Source of the DNA: Acidimicrobiia bacterium
GTDB taxonomy: Bacteria; Actinomycetota; Acidimicrobiia; Spongiisociales; JAHEDJ01
Length of the DNA: 52,233 bases
Reading direction: 5' to 3'
Assembly: GCA_029210695.1 (NCBI GenBank)
Contig: JARGFH010000024.1
Coordinates: forward strand, 1-52,233
Shown here one piece after another: positions 16,509-25,708 of this stretch (position 1 is the stretch's first letter; each line of letters starts with the position of its first letter). Position numbers and translations under genes: made by a program. The notes beneath the pieces are model-generated. The model made no database searches. It was given only the letters and a program-made list of their open reading frames with translations, and was not told the origin of the DNA.

Positions 16509-17629
16509 ATCGTGTCCTCGTCCAGCGCGGTCATCACTTCCGACGCGATGAAGCGACGCTGGCGTCTCGGTCCCGCCTCCATCTCACTGAGGATCCCTAT
16601 ATCGACGAGTTGGTCAAGCATCCTGAGGGCAGTCGGCCGGCGTACGTCGACATTCGACTCGACAAGTCGGGCGGTGAGGATCGGGTGAGCGAACAACACG
16701 TCAACCAAGGCCACAGCTTGGCTCCGGGTCGACTCCATCACGCGAGCGCGGTAGGTCTCTCGGAGATCAGCGAGCAGTTCGGCTCGCGCCACCGCGTCGT
16801 TTGCCTGCGTTTCGACGCCCTGAAGGTAGAAGCGGATCCATGCATCAAGGTCACCACGTTCTCGCACCGCCTGAAGCATGTCGTAGTACTCGGTCCGGTT
16901 GCGCTCGAAATACGGAGACAGATACAGCAATGGGCTCGGTAGCCGCCCTCGAAGTACGAGATGGAAAACGATCACCAGCCTCCCAAGTCGTCCGTTGCCA
17001 TCGAGGAACGGATGAATGGTCTCGAACTGGTAGTGCACCAGTCCGCTCTGCACAAGCACGGGGATGGTGCGGTTCTCGTGGACGAACCGTTCCCAGTTGG
17101 AAAGAAGAGGACTGAGCTCTTCCGGTGGTGGCGGCACGAACGACGCCGTCTCAATCGTGGCACCGGCCGGCCCAATCCAGTTCTGGCTAGTTCGAAGCTC
17201 GCCCGGCCGACGGTCCCTTCCGCGCACTCCATCCAGGAGGATCGCGTGCATCTCGCGCACCAGGCGAAGACTGAACGGCAGTTCTGCGAGGCGAGAGAGA
17301 CCCTGTTCCATCGCTCGGACGTAATTGACCACCTCCTCGACATCCGGCCCATAAGCCGCACCGCCCGCCTCGGCTTCAAGGACACCGACCAGGGAGGCTC
17401 GTGTCCCCTCGATGCGAGTCGACGCCAACGCCTCCCGAAGCAGGTACGGTCGGATGAGAAGATGTGGATTGGGCAGCAGACGCCCTGCTCCGGCCAGTCG
17501 CCCCAGGGCTGCCTCGGCGTCGGCGAGCAACCCGACTGTGCTTGGAGACAGGTCAACGGATTCGGGAAGCTGGTTCGGGTAGTACGCGAAGTAGCCCTTG
17601 CCGGGAACCCGACGTACTCGTCCGTACAT
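16505..17629 (-). CDS. Fic family protein with winged HTH
   Basis: 374 residues from ATG 17629 (GTG at 17656 is possible). N-terminal Fic_N-type region (ASTRIEGTRASL, the inhibitory-type motif), then the catalytic HPFLDGNGRLGR (the HPFxxGNGR motif) with its His and Asn, and a C-terminal wHTH. Fic enzymes transfer AMP from ATP to a protein hydroxyl. The gene is between the pRiA4b-like gene and hsdR, overlapping hsdR by four bases. A 136-bp gap upstream holds a GACCAT...ATGGTC dyad (17672-17705), so fic-hsdR may have its own promoter. Confidence 0.88.
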   Translation of the reverse strand: MYGRVRRVPGKGYFAYYPNQLPESVDLSPSTVGLLADAEAALGRLAGAGRLLPNPHLLIRPYLLREALASTRIEGTRASLVGVLEAEAGGAAYGPDVEEVVNYVRAMEQGLSRLAELPFSLRLVREMHAILLDGVRGRDRRPGELRTSQNWIGPAGATIETASFVPPPPEELSPLLSNWERFVHENRTIPVLVQSGLVHYQFETIHPFLDGNGRLGRLVIVFHLVLRGRLPSPLLYLSPYFERNRTEYYDMLQAVRERGDLDAWIRFYLQGVETQANDAVARAELLADLRETYRARVMESTRSQAVALVDVLFAHPILTARLVESNVDVRRPTALRMLDQLVDIGILSEMEAGPRRQRRFIASEVMTALDEDTI

Positions 17630-17765
17630 GGTCTGAACATACCGCTCGGTGTTCACAGGGACACAGTAGCTGACCATTACACAGAATGGCGTTATCGTTA
17701 TGGTCGTGCGTTGACTCGCCGAGATCTGTAAAGGTCCCGTCGCGCACCCAATCAGGCTCTCGACG

Positions 17766-18329
17766 TCACCAGCCTTCGACGGGCCGGGGCGAACGCATGT
17801 CCTCGGTCGTCTCCTCGATATCGAAGAAGGCAGGGTCGAAGTCGAGCGGCGCCCACTCGCGCAGCTCCTCGTGCTCGGCATGGTCGGGGTTGACCAGCGC
17901 ATCCAGCAGATCTGCATATCCCCACGGACCACCACAGTCCTCGGGTGGACATGCTCGCCGACCGGCCAGGCACAGCGGGTACTCGACTCCACGCTCGGGA
18001 ATGCTGATCGCTTCGACCAGCACGTCGTGCTCCCATCCATCCCCGAAGTCGTATTCCCACCGCATCTTCATCCCGACCTTGGGAAGCACCTCGCCGAGCC
18101 GGAACCGGTTCTCGTCGAGATCGTCCATCCCCCAATCAGGGTCCGGCGTCCCGTACCGGGTGCCACCGACGTCGAAGACGTGAAGGTGGCCGCCCAGCCA
18201 CCCCATCGCCGCCTCCAACACCGGAGCCAACTCCCCCAGGGTCAGATCCGACTCCACGATGATCCGCCGCCACACCGGCGGCTTCACCTGACGGAGCGTC
18301 ACCTTCAACTGATGGACGGTCCTCGTCAC
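17766..18329 (-). CDS. Plasmid pRiA4b ORF-3 family protein
   Basis: 187 residues with the family pattern: TLRQVKPPVWRRIIV at the start, GGHLHVFDVGG, WEYDFGDGWEHDVLVE and CPPEDCGGPWGYADLL. The family is found on plasmids and near restriction and CRISPR genes and lacks a proven function. Its ATG overlaps the hsdS stop by four bases (ATGA), so it is made with the specificity subunit. I take it as an accessory of the RM locus. Confidence 0.88.
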   Translation of the reverse strand: MTRTVHQLKVTLRQVKPPVWRRIIVESDLTLGELAPVLEAAMGWLGGHLHVFDVGGTRYGTPDPDWGMDDLDENRFRLGEVLPKVGMKMRWEYDFGDGWEHDVLVEAISIPERGVEYPLCLAGRRACPPEDCGGPWGYADLLDALVNPDHAEHEELREWAPLDFDPAFFDIEETTEDMRSPRPVEGW

Positions 18330-19564
18330 GACGCCTCCTCCGCGATACTTTCGGCAACATCGAGTTCGCCGGTCACGGCGGCGGTGATGAGCGCCTGCCG
18401 GCGCTCGGCCAGGAGGCCGAGTTGATTTTCAAGGAGACCCCAAACCGCGGCTCGAGCCGTTGCCTCTGATTCGATCCGGTCGGCGGCTTGTCGTTGGACC
18501 TCCACCCTGGGAGCAGGAACGCGAATACTCAGCATCACGTCATTCATCAGTTTGGGGTTGATGTCCTGTCGGACAAACCATCGGGTCGCCACTGATAGAG
18601 CGTGGCGCATAAAACGATAGTCCAGATCCTCGCTAGCTTGGAGAGTGCCGCACACGTTCGTGCAATTGAACTTTCCCGTGCGGTGAAAGACTGTGCCAGC
18701 ATTCGCTCCGTCCGTCGTCCATGTCAGGTATTCACCGTCAAAGTCGAAACTATCGATCGAACCCATACGACCGTCGTTAGCGGTCTGCGAGCTGTAGACC
18801 GGGTAGGGACCAGGGTTCGCGGCAATTTCCTCGTGGCTAAGGACGCGGCCACGTCCGCTGCGGAAAAGGGTCCACACGGTCCGGACTGGCCAATGGTCTG
18901 GAAGCTCACCAAACCCTGGCGGAACGTCAAGGGTCCACCGAACGGAAGAACCGAGCCACCTGCCTGAGACTGTATCAAGGACAAGACGCTCCCAGCGCTC
19001 TTCGAGCAGTTCGATCATCCGACGCTTTTTGGCGATGAGGGCGTCGATTCGGGCTGTCTCGGCGTCGAGGAAGTCGGCGATCGCCCGTTGGGCATGCAGC
19101 GGTGGTGCAGGAAGCTCAACGGACCCGATCACATCGAGTCTGAGTCCGAACCGGGTCACACCCGTTGCTCCGGCGGAAAGCTGCTTGCGGGCAACATCGG
19201 AGGACATGGCCCAGAACAGGTAGTGCCCGTCAATCGCGTCAGCTAACGGTCTCAGAACAGCGAGATGATAGCCACACACCATGTCATCAGCAGCTTGATC
19301 CACGAAGGACGCTACGCCGATGTCGTCCGGTGTCTCCGAGTCCTTGGTGATCACCACGTCGCCCTCGTACAGACGAAACGCTGCCGCCTGGCCCGCTGAG
19401 GCCGATGCGCTCATGAGTCCCATGTCCGGCGACAGCCGATCGTGGTAGTAGACATCCGTGTAGTTGACAAGCCGAACCGGGATCTCGTCGTTCGCTGCCT
19501 TCTTGTCCACGTTGCTGACGCGAATGGCTGCGAGGTGCTTGAGGCGCCTTCGCTGCCAGGTCAC
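18326..19564 (-). CDS. hsdS: Type I restriction specificity subunit S
   Basis: 412 residues from GTG 19564, which overlaps the hsdM stop (GTGA). Two target-recognition domains, each followed by a conserved coiled-coil helix: first TRD about 1-150 with PPLHAQRAIADFLDAETARIDALI, second TRD about 200-345 with PAPRVEVQRQAADRIESE then a terminal helix. This is the standard HsdS plan that reads a bipartite target site and holds two HsdM. A longer open frame upstream of the GTG lies within hsdM and is non-coding. Confidence 0.92.
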   Translation of the reverse strand: MTWQRRRLKHLAAIRVSNVDKKAANDEIPVRLVNYTDVYYHDRLSPDMGLMSASASAGQAAAFRLYEGDVVITKDSETPDDIGVASFVDQAADDMVCGYHLAVLRPLADAIDGHYLFWAMSSDVARKQLSAGATGVTRFGLRLDVIGSVELPAPPLHAQRAIADFLDAETARIDALIAKKRRMIELLEERWERLVLDTVSGRWLGSSVRWTLDVPPGFGELPDHWPVRTVWTLFRSGRGRVLSHEEIAANPGPYPVYSSQTANDGRMGSIDSFDFDGEYLTWTTDGANAGTVFHRTGKFNCTNVCGTLQASEDLDYRFMRHALSVATRWFVRQDINPKLMNDVMLSIRVPAPRVEVQRQAADRIESEATARAAVWGLLENQLGLLAERRQALITAAVTGELDVAESIAEEAS

Positions 19565-21339
19565 TCCGTCACCTCGGCCAACAACTCCTGGATCTCCTTC
19601 TCCAGCGCTTTGATCTCTGCGTCGATCTCCTCCAGTGGTCTTGGTGGCTGGTACCGGTAGAAGTGGCGGGTGAGGGGGATCTCGTAGCCGATCTTGGTCT
19701 TGGCGTGATCGACCCAGGCGTCGGGGACGAATGGCAGCACCTCGGCTTCCATGTACGCGGCGATCGCCTTCCGATACTCCGGCGTGGCCATGCGTTCGGT
19801 GGGGTCGGGCTCGTACGAGACCTTGCCGTTGGGGAGAGGAACGTTCTCGTTGTCCCTCAGGCTTGGGTCGGACTTCGGCTGTCCCTTCGAGTCGACCTCG
19901 CCGTCGAGCGGACGTTCGACGGCTATGCGGAGGAACCCGAACGCTTCGTTGGGGAGGATCTTGACCTGGTCGCTCTCCTCGAAGTCGCCGTAGAGGCGCA
20001 CGATCTCGGCGATCTGTTCGTCGGAGAGCTGCTTGCGCTTCTCGCCGAGGCTCTTGCGCATCTTGGTCCACAGCTCCCGAGCGTCGACGAGTTGGACCTT
20101 GCCCCGCCGTTCTGGGGCCTTGCGGTTGGTGACGATCCAGAAGTAGGTGGAGATCCCGGTGTTGTAGAACAACTGGTCGGGCAGGGCGACCACCGCTTCC
20201 AACCAGTCGTTTTCGATGATCCACCGCCGGATCTCCGAGGGGCCGGATTGGGCGGCGCCGGTGAACAGGGGTGAGCCGTTGAAGACGATCGCCAGCCGGG
20301 ACCCACCTTCCGACGCCGGCTTCATCTTGGAGATCATGTGCTGGATGAAGAGCAGGCTGCCGTCGTTGATCGGCGGCAGCCCCGCTCCGAACCGTCCCGC
20401 GAAGCCTCTGGTCTGGTGTTCGCCCTTGATCTCCTTCTGCACCTTCTTCCACTCGACGCCGAAGGGCGGGTTAGCTAGTAGGTAGTCGAAGTGGCGCCCC
20501 TGGTGACCGTCCTCCGAGAAGGAGTTTCCGTAGACGATGTTGGAGGCGTCCTGGCCTTTCAGCATCATGTCGGATCGGCAGACGGCGTAGGTCTCGGCGT
20601 TGAGTTCCTGGCCGAACACCTTCAGCGTTGCCTGCGGATTGTGGCGGCGCAGGTAGTCCTCGGCAACCGAGAGCATCCCGCCGGTGCCGCAGGCGGGGTC
20701 GAAGATGGTCTTGACCACACCGGGCTTCGACAGGAGCTTGTCGTCTTCGATGAACAGCAGGCTCACCATGAGGCGGATCACTTCGCGGGGGGTGAAGTGC
20801 TCACCGGCGGTCTCGTTGGAGAGCTCGGAGAATCGGCGGATCAGCTCCTCGTAGAGGTAGCCCATCTCGATGTTGGAGACCTTGTCAGGGTGGAGGTCGA
20901 TCTCGGCGAACTTGGAGACGACCAGGTAGAGGAGGTTGGCCTTATCGAGTCGGGTGATCTGGGCGGCGAGATCGAACTTGTCGATGATGTCGCGGATCTC
21001 GGGCGAGAATCCGTGGATGTATGCGCGAAGGTTGTCGGCAATGTGGTCGGGGTCGTCCAACAGCCTGGGGAAGTCGAACGGGGAGATGTTCCACAGATCC
21101 CTGATGTCGGTGAGCTTGTCGAGGAGCGGACCGAAGTTGCCTACCTTGCCCTTCACCTGCTCATGCTTTGCGAGCATCGCCGCCTTCACGGGATCGAGCA
21201 CGCAGTCGAGCCGGCGCAGCACCGTGAGCGGAAGGATCACCCGGCCGTACTCGGATTGCTTGTAGTCGCCGCGCAGTAGGTCGGCCACCGACCAGATGAA
21301 ACCGGCGTGGTTATTGATCTGTTCGCTCGCCTCGGCCAT
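19561..21339 (-). CDS. hsdM: Type I DNA adenine methyltransferase subunit M
   Basis: 592 residues. N-terminal HsdM_N helical region (residues 1-140, NNHAGFIWSVADLLRG), then the N6-adenine methylase domain with motif I DPACGTGG (about 217-224) and catalytic NPPF (about 293-296). It methylates adenine in the site chosen by HsdS. First gene of the operon; ATAGGGG lies upstream of the ATG. The 98 bp between this start and the relaxase stop probably hold the promoter. Confidence 0.94.
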   Translation of the reverse strand: MAEASEQINNHAGFIWSVADLLRGDYKQSEYGRVILPLTVLRRLDCVLDPVKAAMLAKHEQVKGKVGNFGPLLDKLTDIRDLWNISPFDFPRLLDDPDHIADNLRAYIHGFSPEIRDIIDKFDLAAQITRLDKANLLYLVVSKFAEIDLHPDKVSNIEMGYLYEELIRRFSELSNETAGEHFTPREVIRLMVSLLFIEDDKLLSKPGVVKTIFDPACGTGGMLSVAEDYLRRHNPQATLKVFGQELNAETYAVCRSDMMLKGQDASNIVYGNSFSEDGHQGRHFDYLLANPPFGVEWKKVQKEIKGEHQTRGFAGRFGAGLPPINDGSLLFIQHMISKMKPASEGGSRLAIVFNGSPLFTGAAQSGPSEIRRWIIENDWLEAVVALPDQLFYNTGISTYFWIVTNRKAPERRGKVQLVDARELWTKMRKSLGEKRKQLSDEQIAEIVRLYGDFEESDQVKILPNEAFGFLRIAVERPLDGEVDSKGQPKSDPSLRDNENVPLPNGKVSYEPDPTERMATPEYRKAIAAYMEAEVLPFVPDAWVDHAKTKIGYEIPLTRHFYRYQPPRPLEEIDAEIKALEKEIQELLAEVTE

Positions 21340-21437
21340 GGAACCCCTATTGTTTTCGCGACCATCACGATAGAGGATGGTGCAACCTCACTGACTTCGG
21401 ACAGGTAATGCACTCGGCCGGAGGCGATGGCGGGGCA

Positions 21438-24131
21438 TCAGTCGATGACCAGACCGAGGCCACGTGCAGCGGTGCGTCCCGCCTCTCGGGTCCGTGCTCG
21501 GCGTTCGTCGATGAGCCTCCAGACATGGCGCTCGAGTCGGTCGAGTTCATCTTCTTCACCCGGTTCGAGGTGGTTCAGCTGCCGAGAGGGGCGTGGGCCA
21601 AGCTTCGCTCTCCGAGCGACCGCCGGTTGGTCGATCCAGTCGCGGGTGAGGGCCTGGGTGAGCACATCGTGGGCGGTCTGGTTGTCTTCGACGACGACGT
21701 AGGCATGATTGCTGTCTCGTCCTCGGGTCATGGGCGTGTAGACACCGCGGATGTCGGTTGGGGTGTCCACCAGGAGGAGGGCGGTGTCAACGGTTCGTCC
21801 TTGGGTGGCGTGGCTGGTCTGGGCGTAGCCGAGTTCGAGATCCCCGGCCACGTACTCGGCTGGGAGCTGGATTGTGCCTGTGCGGCCGGTGAGGGTGACG
21901 CTGTGATCACGATGGACTTCAGTGACGGTCCAGTGATCGCGATTCTTGACCATGAGCCCTTGATCGGTGCGCAGTGTTCGGTCGTTGCGGCGGGTGACCA
22001 CCTCATCGCCGACCAGTATCCACTCGTCGCCGACTCGCATCGAGGGTGCGCCGGTGTCGAGCTCCCTGGTCATGATGCGGGTGTGTTGGGCGAGCCCATT
22101 GAGCCGGGCGACGGTGTCGGTGCTGTTGGCCATCAGCGCAACGGTCTCGCCCCGGTGGCGGGCCTGTTCCCACGCGGCGATGATGTCGGTCTCCACCTGT
22201 TTGAGGGTGCCGCCGTGGAGGCGCCCCCGCGCCTCGTATTCGGCGAGCACGCCCGGGTCTCCGGCACGGAGACGCAAGCTGGCTTGTCTCTCCCAATGGT
22301 GACGGAAGCGGTGGACCCGGTCGAGTTCCACTGCCCCCAGGCTGTCGACGAGGTGGCCGAACATGCCACCTCGTCCCACCGCTGAGAACTGGCGAGGGTC
22401 CCCAACCAACACGACCCGCCAGCCCTGTTGGTCGGCGAGCCGGGCGAGCTCGGCCAGCTTGGGAGTGGCTGCGGTTCCGGCTTCGTCGACGATCACCGTG
22501 CTTCCGGCCGGGAGGTCGTAGCCAGGTTGGGGTGGCCGGGTCGGATCACGATGCTCGATGAGCAGCTTGTCGATCGTGTCGGATGACATCGCGGTCTCGG
22601 TGGCCAACACTTCGGCCGCGGCTGCGGTCGGTGCCACCCCGAAAGCCAGACGGCCCTGGGCGGCGAGGTTGAGCACTGCGGCGGCGAGCATGGTGGTTTT
22701 GCCGGTGCCGGCAGGGCCGACGATGAGCTCCAAACCGGCATCGCCGGCGACGGCGGCTACGGCTGTCTCCTGTGCTGGTGTGAGGTCCCCGACGAAGCGG
22801 GCAGGGCGCGGTCGCGTCCTGGTCGCACCTTGGTTTTTCCGGAGTTGAGCCCAGGCGATCAGCTGTTCTTCCTCGTCGAGGATGGCCCTGGTGGTGAGCG
22901 CCCGATCTGCCGCGGATTCGGTGATAGGTCTGCCGTCGCGTCGAAGCGCCATTCCGGTCGGCACGGGTCGAGAGATGTCCACACAGCGGGCCGGGGCCGC
23001 CTGGTCGGCGAGTCGCTGCAGGAACTCAGTCAGCTGCTCGGAGTCGACGGCGACGGTGGTGGGCACGGCCCCGGCCAGTTCTCGGACCAGTTCGGCTGGC
23101 CGCCACGTCGACTGGCGCTCAGCCAGCGAGACCAACGCGTTTTCGGCCAGCAGGACGGCCGCTTCGGAGTCGATACCCTCGAGACGGTGCTGGTGGCCGA
23201 CCACGCCCTCGACCAGCCTCTCCGGGTCGTGACCCAACCCCCGGACCCGCTCCTGCCATTCTCGGCGCAACTCGGCCGGGGTGGGGCCATGAGGTTTGGC
23301 GGGCCGGCTGTCCACGGCTGCCTCCCGCTCCAACTTCCAGCGCTCGCAGGCGGTCGGGTCTCTCCCCAAATCCGTGCGAAACCGGCCGAGCTTCTCATCC
23401 AAGCGGCGTTGCACATCGTTGGTGCGTTGGGACAACTCGGCCAGCACGTCGGCATCGAAGTCGGAGATCTCGGCGATGCCGTGCTCGGGTGGCTGCCAGC
23501 GGACGCCGAGGCGGCGGGTCAGCTCTGCTCGCAGGTTGGCGTGATACAGCGCCGAAAGGGTGCGTTGGTCGAGCTTGATGGTGCGGGCGTCCAGGGCCAG
23601 CCAGCGGCCGTCGGCTGCCATAACCCGGTTGGCGATCACCGCGTGGGTGTGCAGCTGGGGGTCGAGCTTGCGGCTGGTGTGCTGTCGAAACACCCCGACC
23701 ACAACCCCCTCGGCATCCACGCACATGATGTGGCCCTGGACGCGCATCCGGGTGTGGGCGTGGGCCTCGATCCAGCCCAGCACCGCCTGCACCGCACACT
23801 CGTGGGCTTCGACCACCTGCTCGCGCACGTCCGGATCGCCGAGCCCGAACAGGACCGACACCGACTTGGGCGCCGAAAACGTGGCGTCGTACCCCCGCAC
23901 CGACCCGTCCCCGAACCGGCGCCCCAGATCCCGTTCGGTCGTCGGATCGTGTCCGGCCATCACCGCCAGGAAGGCATCCGAGTCGACCACGCCCTGGAGG
24001 CCTAGGCGATCCGCGCCCTGGCCCCACCAGCGGCCCGGAGGCTCCTCATCACTGAGGTAGTAGGAGGGCAGGTGCTCGGTGTAGTACCGGCCCGCCCCCG
24101 CGCCCTTCAACGTGGTCACCCGCACCGTCAC
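21438..24131 (-). CDS. MobF-type relaxase/helicase (TrwC/TraA-like)
   Basis: 897 residues from GTG 24131. N-terminal relaxase with paired tyrosines (GRYYTEHLPSYYL, about 15-27) and the HUH motif in QLHTHAVI (about 155-162). C-terminal SF1 helicase with Walker A GPAGTGKTT (about 470-478), VDEAG box and a late TSHATQGRT motif. Such enzymes nick oriT, bind the 5' end and unwind the strand for conjugative transfer. No type IV secretion genes are in the window, so the element would be mobilizable, not self-transmissible. Next to RM genes on the same strand. Confidence 0.9.
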   Translation of the reverse strand: MTVRVTTLKGAGAGRYYTEHLPSYYLSDEEPPGRWWGQGADRLGLQGVVDSDAFLAVMAGHDPTTERDLGRRFGDGSVRGYDATFSAPKSVSVLFGLGDPDVREQVVEAHECAVQAVLGWIEAHAHTRMRVQGHIMCVDAEGVVVGVFRQHTSRKLDPQLHTHAVIANRVMAADGRWLALDARTIKLDQRTLSALYHANLRAELTRRLGVRWQPPEHGIAEISDFDADVLAELSQRTNDVQRRLDEKLGRFRTDLGRDPTACERWKLEREAAVDSRPAKPHGPTPAELRREWQERVRGLGHDPERLVEGVVGHQHRLEGIDSEAAVLLAENALVSLAERQSTWRPAELVRELAGAVPTTVAVDSEQLTEFLQRLADQAAPARCVDISRPVPTGMALRRDGRPITESAADRALTTRAILDEEEQLIAWAQLRKNQGATRTRPRPARFVGDLTPAQETAVAAVAGDAGLELIVGPAGTGKTTMLAAAVLNLAAQGRLAFGVAPTAAAAEVLATETAMSSDTIDKLLIEHRDPTRPPQPGYDLPAGSTVIVDEAGTAATPKLAELARLADQQGWRVVLVGDPRQFSAVGRGGMFGHLVDSLGAVELDRVHRFRHHWERQASLRLRAGDPGVLAEYEARGRLHGGTLKQVETDIIAAWEQARHRGETVALMANSTDTVARLNGLAQHTRIMTRELDTGAPSMRVGDEWILVGDEVVTRRNDRTLRTDQGLMVKNRDHWTVTEVHRDHSVTLTGRTGTIQLPAEYVAGDLELGYAQTSHATQGRTVDTALLLVDTPTDIRGVYTPMTRGRDSNHAYVVVEDNQTAHDVLTQALTRDWIDQPAVARRAKLGPRPSRQLNHLEPGEEDELDRLERHVWRLIDERRARTREAGRTAARGLGLVID

Positions 24132-24224
24132 GACAGGCCTCCACTTACCGTGTCACCGCAGGTGTGCACCCGTCTGTCCTGAAAAGCTTGGGATCGTGGC
24201 TGGGTGGACATGGGATCTCCGTCC

Positions 24225-24596
24225 TCAGGTGGACCTGGGCTGCGAGTCGAAAAAGTCGAGCTGGCTGGCGGTGCGGTTCTGGCGACGACTGTTTCGTGGG
24301 GTCGCCTCGGCGGGTTTGGTGGCCGGTGGCTTCAGTGGTTCGGCCGGCAGTGCGGCGTCCTTGGTTTCCTCGGCTCGGGTGGGACGTTCGACGTCGGTCA
24401 GTTCGGCCCCAATGAGCTCCTCGAGCGCCCGCCGTGGCACCCGCAACACATGACCGAGGTCAACTACCGGCAGACCCGAACGGCCATCGGTCTCCCGCCA
24501 CTCTCTCGCCATCGCATACGCTTTGGTCCGCCCGATCCGCAGCAGCACGGCGGCTTCCTCCACCGTCAGAAGAACTGGAACCCCTTCACCAGACAC
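24225..24596 (-). CDS. Excisionase-like HTH DNA-binding protein
   Basis: 123 residues from GTG 24596. Residues 9-60 read LLTVEEAAVLLRIGRTKAYA with LPVVDLGHVLRVPRRALEEL, the HTH_17/excisionase pattern. The C-terminal half is Pro/Ala/Lys-rich and probably disordered. It precedes the relaxase by 94 bp and diverges from the XRE regulator. In integrative elements such genes encode recombination directionality factors that bias the integrase to excision. Confidence 0.78.
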   Translation of the reverse strand: MSGEGVPVLLTVEEAAVLLRIGRTKAYAMAREWRETDGRSGLPVVDLGHVLRVPRRALEELIGAELTDVERPTRAEETKDAALPAEPLKPPATKPAEATPRNSRRQNRTASQLDFFDSQPRST

Positions 24597-24679
24597 AAGT
24601 TATACCCTTTGCTCACACTGCTCACAGGTAGTATCATATCAGAATGTTGACGCACTACCACCACAAGTCACAAGTTGTG
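24594..24679. promoter_or_regulatory. Divergent control region with CACAAGTT operators
   Basis: CACAAGT(T) occurs at 24594-24601, 24662-24668 and as the 11-bp palindrome CACAAGTTGTG at 24669-24679. Between them is a direct repeat GCTCACA/GCTCACA (about 24611-24626). A plus-strand promoter fits TTGCTC (24609-24614), 17 bp, TATCAT (24632-24637), which would put the first base at or near the ATG at 24644. The repeats flank both divergent genes and are the natural sites for the XRE regulator. Confidence 0.45.
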
Positions 24680-24691
24680 TATCCTTCGGTG

Positions 24692-25417
24692 ATGACCCCA
24701 CAGCCCAACCCGCCGGCACCCGATGACATCGACCTCAACCAGGTGGTCGCCTACAACATCCGCGAAGCCCGCCAACTCCGCGGGTGGACCCAAGAAGAAC
24801 TCGCCGACCGACTCGAGCGCTACCTCGGCCAGCGGCTCACCCAAGCCGGGGTCTCCTCCATTGAGCGGGCCTGGGACGGGGAACGGCGCCGAGAGTTCGA
24901 TGCCCACGAGCTGCTGATCTTCGCCATGGTTTTCGACCTGCCCATGGTCTGGTTCCTCCTCCCCCCACCCGGCGACCACCGGGCCATGAAATCCACGACC
25001 CGACCCGTCGACGAGCTGTACACCTGGCTCCTCGGACAACCCCAACAGCTCGGGCCGGTCTACGAGCGGCTCCGCCAGCTCGGCATCGCCGACCCCACCG
25101 CAGCCGAAAAGACCGTGGAGAAGATCACCGGCATCACTAGCCCAGCGAAACAGTGGAGCTACCGGGAACGCCGCAAAGAGCTACTCCTCGCCATCCTCGA
25201 CGAACACAGCGACAGCTTCGACAAGAACATCGACGAACTCGGCCGGATCGTCGACCACCTCCGCCAGGTCGGCATCCGAGGGTTCATCGCCGAACACACC
25301 GGCGACGAAGACTTCACCTACATCAAAGGACACAACCCGGCCGTGGAGCCCGAAGCGGACGAAACGACATCAGGCAAGACGAACCAAGACCGTACGTCAG
25401 CGGGAGAAACAGGATGA
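24692..25417 (+). CDS. XRE-family transcriptional regulator of the mobile element
   Basis: 241 residues from ATG 24692. HTH_3 domain at about 20-75 (YNIREARQLRGWTQEELADR, then VSSIERAWDG). The C-terminal part is helical and hydrophilic. An upstream ATG at 24644 adds 16 unconserved residues; it coincides with a predicted transcription start, so a leaderless longer form cannot be excluded. The stop overlaps the ATG of the broken integrase (ATGA). Likely the element's master regulator, acting on the CACAAGTT sites. Confidence 0.8.
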   Translation: MTPQPNPPAPDDIDLNQVVAYNIREARQLRGWTQEELADRLERYLGQRLTQAGVSSIERAWDGERRREFDAHELLIFAMVFDLPMVWFLLPPPGDHRAMKSTTRPVDELYTWLLGQPQQLGPVYERLRQLGIADPTAAEKTVEKITGITSPAKQWSYRERRKELLLAILDEHSDSFDKNIDELGRIVDHLRQVGIRGFIAEHTGDEDFTYIKGHNPAVEPEADETTSGKTNQDRTSAGETG

Positions 25418-25700
25418 GAGGACACGTCGCAAAGAAGGGCAACCGCTACTACGCGGTCATCTACGAAGGGATCGACCCGGGGACCGGCAAAGGAAAGCAC
25501 CGCTGGCACGCCGCCGGCTCGACCCGCAAGGAAGCCGAGCGCCTACTGGCCGACCTGGTCAAGCGCCACCACGACGGCGAATACCGGCCACCGGAGAAGA
25601 TCACCCTCGGCGAGTACCTGGAGCGCTGGCTGCCCACCCAGAAGCAGCCAGTTGCGGCCTCCACCCGGACTACTTCTCCCAGACCTTCGACAGCATGAGC
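25414..25700 (+). pseudogene. Internally deleted tyrosine integrase
   Basis: Starts intact: about 80 residues of the arm-type and core-binding N-terminus (GNRYYAVIYEGIDPGTGKGK, then LGEYLERWLPTQKQ). At about 25650 it jumps, with a frame change, to a catalytic-core segment (HPDYFSQTFDSMS) and stops at a TAG near 25699. Some 200 codons, including the first Arg of the active site, and all of the C-terminus are gone. Translationally coupled to the XRE gene, as intact elements of this kind have it. The element's own integrase is therefore dead. Confidence 0.8.
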
Positions 25701-25708
25701 AGGCCGGG

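Noticed and set aside
15429-16688. 419-codon plus-strand open frame opposite hsdR
   Set aside because: Runs antisense to the nuclease and Walker A region of HsdR; no motif and no ribosome site.
22830-24005. 391-codon plus-strand open frame opposite the relaxase
   Set aside because: Antisense shadow of the MobF gene, whose HUH and Walker A motifs are intact.
9366-25700. The two integrase fragments (9366-9674 and 25414-25700) as halves of one split gene
   Set aside because: Both contain the same SQTF core segment with different surroundings, so they come from two different integrases.
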